Source of the DNA: JBBQWZ01 sp043788745
GTDB lineage: Bacteria; Acidobacteriota; Terriglobia; Bryobacterales; Bryobacteraceae
Direction of reading: 5' to 3'
NCBI GenBank assembly: GCA_043788745.1
Contig: JAYVTO010000032.1
Span: 1-5,328 of the forward strand
Length of the DNA stretch: 5,328 bases
Below are positions 1-5,328 of the stretch, one piece after another. The notes beneath the pieces were generated by a model. It was not told the origin of the DNA and did no database searches. It saw only the letters and a list, made by a program, of their open reading frames with translations. Both the position numbers and the translations under genes were made by a program. Each line of letters begins with the position of its first letter. Position 1 is the stretch's first letter.

Positions 1-2154
1 TGGCGCTGGGTGTGCGTCGCGGCGCTTAGCCTCATCGCGCTTGCGCTGCGTACGGTGCGGCAGTTCGATTCTGTATTTCAGGGTTCGTTCGTCAATTTCC
101 AGGAAACCGACGCGTGGTATCACGTGCGGGCGGTGGACAACCTGGTGCGGCATTTTCCGTGGCGAATGGAGACCGATCCGTACCTGCACGGCGCGCCGGT
201 AAGCGAGATTCCGACGGGACCGTTTTACGATTGGCTGCTGGCGGGCATCGCATGGATGGCGGGGTTCGGGCATCCGCCGGAGCAATTGGTGCACTCGATT
301 GCGGCGTGGTATCCGGCGGTGCTGGGGGCGTTTGTGGTGCCGGTTGTGTACCTGCTCGGCGAACGCGTGTCCGGCGTTCGCACGGGGCTACTGGCTGCCG
401 CCGTCGTCGCAACGCTGCCCGGACACTTTCTGATCGTGTCGAGCCTGGGTTTCACCGATCACCACGTGATGGAGAGCCTGCTGTCGGCGTTGTACATGCT
501 GACGTTGCTGCGCGCGATCGATCGGCCGCAATCGAACACGCGGGCTGCTCTTGCGGGTTTCGTGTTGGCGGCGTATTTGCTGACGTTCGTGGGCGGCGCG
601 TTCTTCATTGCGATCGTGGTTGCGTGGGCGGCGTTCGACCGGATGCGGGCAATGTGGCCTCGCGAGGAGGCCGCGTTTCAGGGACGGCCTCTCTACGTCA
701 GCTTGCTGTGGGCGGCTACGCTGGTTGCGCCCTACTATTCGCAACTGTGGATGCCGTTCAGCATCGCCGCGCTCGTGGGCGGGGCGGTCGGCGTGCTCTT
801 CCTCGAGCGCTGGGGCGTGTATTGCCGCGCGAAGCCGCATTCTCGCTTGCTGTTTTTCGCCGGGCTCGCGGGCGCGGTTGCAATCGCGACGGCTTCGGCG
901 ACGCGGTTCGCGCCGGGCGCGCTGGCGCAACTCGGCTCGGTGGCGAAGAGGCTGTTTCCGGCTTATTTCGGAACCACCGGCGCAGTCGGCGAATTGCAGG
1001 CGCTGGTGATGACGCAGGGAGCCTTCAGTTTGGTTCCGGCGTGGAGGCAGTTTGCGGGGGCGTACATTCTGTCGATTGTGGCGCTGGTTCTGTTAGGCGA
1101 ACTTGGTTTCCGGCGTCCGGCGAGGGGCGCGACGCTACTGCTCGTATGGGGCTCTTCCACATTTCTGTTGGCAATGGGCCAAGTACGGATGACCTATTAT
1201 TTCGCAGTTGCAGCGGCCCTGCTGTCGGGATATCTGATGGACTGGATTCTGCGGCGAGATACGCGGGCGTTGGCACAGTGGGTCGTTCTTGGAACGGTGG
1301 CCGTGGCGGTGGTGGGGCCAAACCTGCTCGCGGCGATGGATGCCGGGAGACGGCAGTTCGGCGTTTCGGCGGATTGGCTACAAGCACTCAATTGGCTGCG
1401 GACCTCAACGCCGGAACCATTTGGGGATTCGGAATACTACTACGCGCGCTACCGGCGCGACACGCCGGAGCAGTCCGCAGCGTACCGCATCATGGCGTGG
1501 TGGGATTACGGCTATTGGCTGCAAGCGGTCGCGCGGCGCGTTCCGGTCGCGAATCCAACGCAGGCAAATGCGGCCCTCGCGGCTCGCTTCTTTCTGTCGC
1601 AGACGGAAGAGGAAGCGCTGCGCATCCTTGCACAAACACAATCCCAGTTCGTCGTAGCGGACGCCGCGCTGCCGATGCGGAAAGATCGCGAAGGCACGAC
1701 GCGCGGATTCTTCCCGAGTTTCTTCGTCTGGGATAAGACAAAGAACATCGACGACTATTTTCTGGTGACGGTGGAAACGGCGGGCGGCGGAGAAATGCGC
1801 CAGCGCTTGCTGTACCGGCCTGCGTATTTCCGCAGCATCACGTTCCGGCTGTTTGCGTATGGCGGTGCGGCAGAAGGGGCAGGGAACGCGAGCGTCGCCT
1901 ATTTCGACAAGCAAACTGCGGGTTTGCCAACGTTGAAACATCTGCGCCGGTTCTCGTCTGAGGAAGCGGCGATGGCCGCCGAGCGCGAATGCCGAAGCGG
2001 TGAATGCGCTCTGGTCAGCGACAATCCGCTGACCAGTTGCGTGCGACTGGAGGCGCTGCGGCATTTTCGACCGGCCTTTTCGTCCGGCAGCGTGGTGTTG
2101 CAGGCAGAGACAGAGAAGCGGTCCGCGGTGCAAGTTTACGAAGTGTTGCCCTGA
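1..2154 (+). CDS. STT3-family oligosaccharyltransferase catalytic subunit (5' end cut by window)
   Basis: This is a membrane glycosyltransferase of the STT3/PglB/AglB family. Members transfer a lipid-linked oligosaccharide to asparagine in N-x-S/T sequons on the outer face of the membrane. Numbering from the GTG at position 10 gives 714 residues. Motifs seen: a first acidic motif TDAWYHVR (D34), a second motif TDHHVME (D150, E155), an AVGE segment (E328) in the place of the TIXE/SVSE glutamate, RMTYYF (R393), and the family signature WWDYG at 497-501 (WWDYGYW). About a dozen hydrophobic segments precede residue 445. A roughly 270-residue soluble, probably periplasmic, C-terminal part follows, with three clustered cysteines (C661, C666, C677). 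Length is close to PglB (about 713 residues). The frame is open to the window edge, no ribosome binding site is visible, and the first hydrophobic helix begins almost at once, so the real start is probably upstream. The reading WWDYGYW resembles archaeal and eukaryotic members more than Campylobacter PglB. Family assignment is firm; acceptor, glycan and activity are inference. Confidence 0.9.
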   Translation, partial: WRWVCVAALSLIALALRTVRQFDSVFQGSFVNFQETDAWYHVRAVDNLVRHFPWRMETDPYLHGAPVSEIPTGPFYDWLLAGIAWMAGFGHPPEQLVHSIAAWYPAVLGAFVVPVVYLLGERVSGVRTGLLAAAVVATLPGHFLIVSSLGFTDHHVMESLLSALYMLTLLRAIDRPQSNTRAALAGFVLAAYLLTFVGGAFFIAIVVAWAAFDRMRAMWPREEAAFQGRPLYVSLLWAATLVAPYYSQLWMPFSIAALVGGAVGVLFLERWGVYCRAKPHSRLLFFAGLAGAVAIATASATRFAPGALAQLGSVAKRLFPAYFGTTGAVGELQALVMTQGAFSLVPAWRQFAGAYILSIVALVLLGELGFRRPARGATLLLVWGSSTFLLAMGQVRMTYYFAVAAALLSGYLMDWILRRDTRALAQWVVLGTVAVAVVGPNLLAAMDAGRRQFGVSADWLQALNWLRTSTPEPFGDSEYYYARYRRDTPEQSAAYRIMAWWDYGYWLQAVARRVPVANPTQANAALAARFFLSQTEEEALRILAQTQSQFVVADAALPMRKDREGTTRGFFPSFFVWDKTKNIDDYFLVTVETAGGGEMRQRLLYRPAYFRSITFRLFAYGGAAEGAGNASVAYFDKQTAGLPTLKHLRRFSSEEAAMAAERECRSGECALVSDNPLTSCVRLEALRHFRPAFSSGSVVLQAETEKRSAVQVYEVLP

Positions 2155-2250
2155 GGCCCTGCGGAGACTTGATCCTCATTGCGGGCGGGCCCGGAATGGG
2201 CAAATCTGTCGTCGGAATGCAGCAGGCTTACACGACCGCCCGGCAAGGGG
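2151..2250 (+). pseudogene. Orphan Walker-A (P-loop) fragment, DnaB/RecA-like
   Basis: In the frame starting at 2151 the DNA reads LRPCGDLILIAGGPGMGKS, then VVGMQQAYTTARQG. GGPGMGKS fits the Walker A pattern GxxxxGK[ST]. The hydrophobic strand before it and the helix after it resemble the H1 region of replicative DnaB-type helicases and related RecA-fold ATPases, which typically read G-D/E-L-I-x-I-A-x-R-P-x-M-G-K-S/T. Only about 33 codons of this similarity can be read. No Walker B or other ATPase motif follows, and the next recognisable homology is to an unrelated protein in another frame. The fragment starts across the STT3 stop codon (2152-2154). It has no start codon or ribosome binding site of its own and reads as a gene remnant. 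A cysteine codon between LRP and GDL looks like an insertion relative to the usual LRPGDL. The exact parent family (DnaB, KaiC-like or other) is uncertain. Confidence 0.45.
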
Positions 2251-2253
2251 TAG

Positions 2254-2705
2254 GGGGCGCGCGCCGACAAGAGCAATCCGGAGATCGCGACATTCACCAC
2301 CGGCTTTCCGTCGTTTTACGGCCTCATGGTTTCGTCAATGCTCGCGGGCGTCGTCGGCGTCGGTCTATACCCTCTCGGCGGAACCCGCTTCTGGTGCCGC
2401 TTCTTCTGCCCCATGGCCGCCGTGTTGGGTCTTGTCCAAAAGTTCGGCAGGTATCGCATCCCGTCAAGAAGGACATGTAGATCTCCTGCGGCATGTGCTC
2501 GAAGTATTGCGAGATGGGCATCGATGTCCGTTCCTATGCGCAGGCCAATCAGAGCTTCACCCGGGCCTCCCGTGTCGGCTGCGGACTCTGCGCCGAGGTT
2601 TGCCCTCGCGGAGTTCTACGCCTCGAAAACGTCCGTTCGCGGGATCCGCAGCAATCCACTCTGGTGCAAATTGAGACCATCGCAACATCCCGGCCACTCA
2701 TCTGA
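2254..2705 (+). pseudogene. Broken polyferredoxin-type 4Fe-4S membrane protein (C-terminal remnant)
   Basis: Two reading frames together encode the C-terminal part of a membrane iron-sulfur protein of the NapH/CcoG-like polyferredoxin type, possibly the iron-sulfur part of a larger oxidoreductase. The first frame, from about 2263 to 2460, reads ADKSNPEIATFTTGFPSFYG, a hydrophobic stretch, then a WCRFFCPM motif with cysteine codons at 2395 and 2407. The second frame, from about 2466, reads KKDM, a stop, then ISCGMCSKYCEMGIDVRSYA and finally RVGCGLCAEVCPRGVLRLEN, ending at TGA 2703-2705. Lesions: a net shift of one base between about 2455 and 2468; TAG at 2478-2480 where the first cysteine of CxxCxxCxxxC is expected; and CGT (Arg) at 2571-2573 where the first cysteine of the second CxxCxxCxxxCP is expected. 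No N-terminal half is present, and TAG at 2251-2253 closes the first frame upstream. It cannot make a working two-cluster ferredoxin domain. A sequencing or assembly error could explain one lesion but hardly all of them. Confidence 0.8.
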
Positions 2706-2791
2706 CATCCGTTCCACGACGACGCGCTCGAAGTTGCCGTTCGCAAATTTTGAACCAGCGGGACCGCGAATCGAGACTCATCGCGGGAACC
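2706..2791. other. Short gap between iron-sulfur remnant and peptidase stop codon
   Basis: No coding signal is visible here. A 6-bp inverted repeat CCGCGA (2764-2769) / TCGCGG (2781-2786) with an 11-base spacer lies just downstream of the peptidase stop codon (read on the minus strand). It has no T-tract on either side, so it is at best a weak hairpin and I do not call it a rho-independent terminator. Confidence 0.3.
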
Positions 2792-4957
2792 CTACCGCGC
2801 CATCTGCCGCACCTGCGACAGCGCCTCGCCCAACTGCTGATTCACCCTCCGCAGCGCGTCCGCAACCTTCGCCGCCTCCGCCCGAGCCTCTTCCCACCGC
2901 GACGCCTCCACCGCCTCGCGCACTCCCGGCAGCGTCTTCACGCCGTACCCCGTGTACATGCCTGGCGCGTACAGCGTGTGCTTGTACCAATCCCGCTTCG
3001 GCAATCCGTTCGCCGTCAGCAGCCCCCGTTCCGCGCGATAGATACTCTCGTTTAACTTCGCCAACTGATCCTGCGACGCACCCGCCAACTTCGGCAACGC
3101 CGCACGCAGTGATTCATTCAGACTCTTCGCCGACGCAGCAATCGCATCCGCCTGCGCGCCGATCTTTGCCAACTCCGCGAGCATCGTCGGCCGATCGCTG
3201 CGATTCGGCCCCGTCGTCCGCGACTCCGTCTCTTTCCGGATCTCGTCCACGTACGTCTTCACCGTGCTCGCCAGATTCGCAAATTCAAAGGGCAACACGG
3301 CGGCATCCGCCAACCGCATCAGCACCGTCGAAGTGACTTGCGCGAGCGCCCGCCCATACGCGAAATCCGTATCCGCGAATCGCTCGTACCACGCCACCGA
3401 ATCGTAGATCGAGTGATAGACGCCGCCCCCGCCTTCCCCGCCGAATCCCAAATTCAAACTCGACACGCCAATGTGATCGAGAAACGCGACGTAGTCTGAA
3501 CCCGCGCCCAGCGCGCCGATCCTGTACTCGCCGCTTGTCACCGTGGGTTGCGGAGCCGCGCCATCGCGGCCCGCCCTCCGCCGCGTCGCATCAAGCAACG
3601 GCTTGCCCGAAACCGGATCGTTGATGTCGCGCAGCACTTCCGCGAGGAACGGCTCAAGCGCATGCGACCCCGAAGCATTCAACGAACCCCGCCCATTCGA
3701 ATCGGAGTTCATGTACAACACAGCCTTCGTCGCCAACTCCTCCTGATGCTTCTCCGCCCACTCCGTCGAGCCCAGCAGGCCGAACTCCTCGCCATCCCAC
3801 AACGCGAACACGATCGTTCGCTTCGGACGCCACCCCTGCTTGTACATCGTCGCCAACGTCCGCGCCGCTTCGAGCAACGACGCCGCCCCGCTAATCGGAT
3901 CGCTCGCGCCATTCACCCACGCATCGTGGTGGTTGCCGTAAACAATCCATTGATCCGGATACACCGACCCCGGAATCTTTCCGATCACATCATGCAGCGG
4001 CTTCGTCGTCCAATCAAAATCCAATTGAAAATGCACCGTCGTCGGACCCGGCCCTACGTGATACGTCAGCGGCAGCGCTCCGCGCCACGACTCCGGAGCC
4101 ACCGGACCACCCAACTCCGCGAGCAACGGCTGCGCATCGGCGTACGAAATCGGCATCACCGGAATCGTCATGATCGACTTCGCCTCTTCGATCTTCAATC
4201 GCTTCGAACCCGGTTCCGACGCCCAACCCGGCGACAGCGGATCGCCCACCATCATCGGCATATCGAGCACGCTGCCGCGCTGCACACCATCCGCCGGACG
4301 GTACGACCCCTTCGGATACACATCGCCTTGAAAGTAGCCATCCTCGCGCGGATCCGAATAAATCAAACACCCCGCCGCGCCATTCTCGGCCGCAACCTTC
4401 GGTTTCGTCCCCCGCCAGCTTTTGCCATACCGCGCCAGTACAATCTTGCCTTTGACATCGATGCCCTTCGTCTTCAGATACTCGTAGTCTTCCGGCAATC
4501 CGAAATTGACATACACAACCTGCGCTGTGATATCGCCCGATGCCGAATACGCGTTGTACGTCGGCAGCTGCCCCGCATCCGCCGAATCCGCATCGTCGCT
4601 AAGCGCCGGCTCATTCAGCCGCGCCGTGAACTGCCGTGGAGCCGTCATCTCCAACTTCCGCGCCGTCGGATAGGGCATCAACGCTTCGAAGTTCTCAATG
4701 CGAGCGTCGAGCCCAAATTCCTTCATCAATCCCAGCGCATACTCCGCAACAGCCTTCGATTGCGCCGACCCCGCCGCATGAGGCTCCGCCGCCATGCGCT
4801 CCAAGTAAACCTTCACGCGATCCGGCCGCGGAATCGCCCGCGCCTTCTCTTCGAGATCGCGCCGAGCCTGCCATTCCGAAGGAGGAAACCCCCGCATCGG
4901 CGCCTGCGCCGAAAGCAGAGTCGTAGAAAGAAGAACGCACAAAGCGGTACGCATCAT
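2792..4957 (-). CDS. Exported M28-family metallopeptidase, glutamate carboxypeptidase II-like
   Basis: This is a two-zinc exopeptidase of the M28B type (glutamate carboxypeptidase II / NAALADase-like; also called transferrin-receptor-like), 721 residues from the chosen ATG. The N-terminus MMRTALCVLLSTTLLSAQA is a signal peptide. Cleavage is likelier after LLSA (A17) than after AQA (A19), because proline follows the latter. A protease-associated (PA) domain spans roughly 140-265 (GKIVLARYG; GAAGCLIYSDP). The peptidase domain spans about 324-557 with all metal and catalytic residues: H343 (GNHHDAW), D353 (GASDP), E390/E391 (DGEEFGLLGS), D419 (MNSDS) and H515 (YHSIYDS). A helical TFR-like dimerisation domain fills about 591-721. 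This is the full family architecture and the usual length. An upstream in-frame TTG at 4990 would add 11 residues ahead of the signal peptide; I prefer ATG 4957 (or the adjacent ATG 4954) because it puts the signal peptide at the terminus. No good Shine-Dalgarno sequence precedes any of the three. The likely role is periplasmic or extracellular peptide breakdown; the substrate is unknown. Confidence 0.93.
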   Translation of the reverse strand: MMRTALCVLLSTTLLSAQAPMRGFPPSEWQARRDLEEKARAIPRPDRVKVYLERMAAEPHAAGSAQSKAVAEYALGLMKEFGLDARIENFEALMPYPTARKLEMTAPRQFTARLNEPALSDDADSADAGQLPTYNAYSASGDITAQVVYVNFGLPEDYEYLKTKGIDVKGKIVLARYGKSWRGTKPKVAAENGAAGCLIYSDPREDGYFQGDVYPKGSYRPADGVQRGSVLDMPMMVGDPLSPGWASEPGSKRLKIEEAKSIMTIPVMPISYADAQPLLAELGGPVAPESWRGALPLTYHVGPGPTTVHFQLDFDWTTKPLHDVIGKIPGSVYPDQWIVYGNHHDAWVNGASDPISGAASLLEAARTLATMYKQGWRPKRTIVFALWDGEEFGLLGSTEWAEKHQEELATKAVLYMNSDSNGRGSLNASGSHALEPFLAEVLRDINDPVSGKPLLDATRRRAGRDGAAPQPTVTSGEYRIGALGAGSDYVAFLDHIGVSSLNLGFGGEGGGGVYHSIYDSVAWYERFADTDFAYGRALAQVTSTVLMRLADAAVLPFEFANLASTVKTYVDEIRKETESRTTGPNRSDRPTMLAELAKIGAQADAIAASAKSLNESLRAALPKLAGASQDQLAKLNESIYRAERGLLTANGLPKRDWYKHTLYAPGMYTGYGVKTLPGVREAVEASRWEEARAEAAKVADALRRVNQQLGEALSQVRQMAR

Positions 4958-5008
4958 GGAGATGAAATCGAGCGTAGCAGACAGCAGCAAAGACCACGAA
5001 CCCAGTAG

Positions 5009-5028
5009 GTCGGACCGCCAGGTCCGAC
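5009..5028. repeat. Perfect 8-bp hairpin with GCCA loop
   Basis: GTCGGACC (5009-5016) and GGTCCGAC (5021-5028) are exact reverse complements separated by the four bases GCCA. The hairpin lies about 52 bases upstream of the peptidase ATG and could be in its transcript leader. There is no T-run after it, so it does not look like an intrinsic terminator. An isolated copy of the GTCGGACC arm occurs again at 5252-5259. It may be a REP-like intergenic palindrome or a leader structure; the sequence alone does not decide. Confidence 0.6.
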
Positions 5029-5055
5029 ACAGTAACGTCGCACGCAGTAAACGAG

Positions 5056-5075
5056 GCGCGACCGTAAGGTCGTGC
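5056..5075. repeat. 8-bp hairpin with GTAA tetraloop, containing repeat copy 1
   Basis: GCGCGACC (5056-5063) pairs with GGTCGTGC (5068-5075) over eight positions, with one G-T wobble, around the loop GTAA. As plus-strand RNA the loop would be a GNRA tetraloop; on the minus strand, the sense of the peptidase transcript, it would be TTAC instead. The hairpin has the same stem and loop size as the one at 5009-5028, and its centre is 47 bases away. Its left arm and loop contain the first copy of the 13-bp CGCGACCGTAAGG repeat. Confidence 0.55.
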
Positions 5076-5157
5076 GTACTAAATAATCACCAGGACGCGA
5101 CCGTAAGGGATTGTGAAAAATTGCCCCTTGTCCTCTCGAAGAACCGCGACCGTTAGG
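5057..5157. repeat. Three direct copies of CGCGACCGTAAGG
   Basis: The 13-mer CGCGACCGTAAGG occurs at 5057-5069 and 5096-5108 exactly, and at 5145-5157 with one change (CGCGACCGTTAGG). Start-to-start distances are 39 and 49 bases, so this is not a regular array. Copies 2 and 3 continue with GG-A after the core (AAGGGA, TAGGGA). Copy 1 continues into the right arm of a hairpin. Copy 3 is flanked by CCGC and GCGG, giving a weaker imperfect stem. From memory, sequences of this kind recur between genes in Acidobacteriota, which fits a dispersed intergenic repeat family; that is recollection, not a search result. Confidence 0.6.
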
Positions 5158-5328
5158 GAGCGGGCGCTACTTGCCTTTTCCCGGGGATGCTTAGCCGAAC
5201 ACCTTCCCCTCTAACCCCGCCCCTCACGGCGGACATCTCCCCGGCCGTCGCGTCGGACCCTCACCCGCCGGCAACCGCCGAAAGCACTCCCGAAACGCAT
5301 CAGCGCAGCCGAGCCGATATCAATCGCG
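5158..5328. other. Right-end region with no supported gene
   Basis: I see no gene that can be supported here. A minus-strand frame is open from the window edge to a TAG at 5211-5213 (38 codons). It begins IDIGSAALMRFGSAFGG and then turns into an arginine/glycine-rich low-complexity string, which looks like non-coding GC-rich DNA or the decayed end of a gene beyond the window. A plus-strand frame from ATG 5187 to the window edge is rich in Pro, Ser and Thr and has no ribosome binding site. The stretch 5200-5265 is pyrimidine-rich on the plus strand. Confidence 0.4.

Noticed and set aside
114..1736. A long plus-strand open frame (540 codons) inside the STT3 gene
   Set aside because: Its product is rich in Arg, Gly and Ala with no recognisable motifs, and it lies inside a gene with a clear family match. 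It is a GC-rich frame shadow.
2155..2215. Intrinsic terminator after the STT3 gene (GC-rich GCGGGCGGGCCCGG stretch)
   Set aside because: The short GC palindrome is not followed by a T-tract, and the stretch is part of the P-loop coding fragment.
2478..2480. In-frame TAG read as a recoded amino acid (pyrrolysine-like) at a cysteine position
   Set aside because: A separate frameshift just upstream and a second lost cysteine at 2571 point to pseudogene decay. No recoding signal or pyrrolysine machinery is visible.
2326..3336. A 336-codon plus-strand frame that continues from the iron-sulfur remnant into the peptidase gene
   Set aside because: Only its first 45 or so codons match the iron-sulfur family. 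After the frameshift the product becomes a Pro/Ser/Thr string antisense to the peptidase 3' end.
3548..5008. A 486-codon plus-strand frame opposite the M28 gene
   Set aside because: The translation is extremely arginine-rich without domains, and the minus strand has all catalytic residues of a peptidase. It is an antisense shadow.
5076..5125. A possible minus-strand promoter for the peptidase gene (TTACGG, 15-base spacer, TATTTA)
   Set aside because: The -10-like element matches the consensus at only three of six positions and the spacer is short. The local AT-richness is suggestive, but not enough to annotate.
5057..5157. CRISPR-like array
   Set aside because: Three 13-bp copies with unequal 26- and 36-base gaps, one copy inside a hairpin, and no cas genes in view.
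5211..5327. Partial minus-strand gene entering from the right edge
   Set aside because: Only 38 codons, turning into Arg/Gly low complexity before the stop, with no family recognised.

Overview
The window is GC-rich bacterial chromosomal DNA. It holds two intact-looking protein genes that point toward each other, a strip of decayed gene debris between them, and a repeat-bearing non-coding region at the right end. The general character suggests an environmental Gram-negative such as an Acidobacteriota (Bryobacter/Solibacter-like) lineage: a bacterial STT3-type glycosyltransferase, an exported glutamate-carboxypeptidase-II-like peptidase, and intergenic copies of a CGCGACCGTAAGG-type repeat. 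That assignment rests on remembered family distribution and is not proven by the sequence.

Layout. Positions 1-2154 (+) hold most of an STT3-family oligosaccharyltransferase, a polytopic membrane enzyme with a recognisable set of catalytic motifs; its true start lies left of the window. Positions about 2151-2250 (+) can be read as a short orphan Walker-A fragment resembling a DnaB/RecA-type ATPase, beginning across the STT3 stop codon. Positions about 2254-2705 (+) hold a broken piece of a polyferredoxin-type membrane iron-sulfur protein. It has a frameshift, an in-frame stop, and loss of the first cysteine of both ferredoxin motifs. Positions 2792-4957 (-) hold a complete secreted M28 metallopeptidase with signal peptide, PA domain, zinc-peptidase domain and transferrin-receptor-like dimerisation domain. 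Positions about 4958-5328 are non-coding as far as I can tell. They carry two 8-bp-stem tetraloop hairpins and three copies of a 13-bp repeat upstream of the peptidase gene.

The two intact genes converge, so they do not form an operon, and no functional link is shown. Both products would work at or outside the cytoplasmic membrane: one as a candidate protein N-glycosylation enzyme, the other as an exported peptidase. The most unusual parts are the graveyard of two unrelated gene fragments between them and the hairpin/repeat cluster in the peptidase leader. I did not find a convincing new multi-gene system, CRISPR array, intact mobile element or RNA gene.
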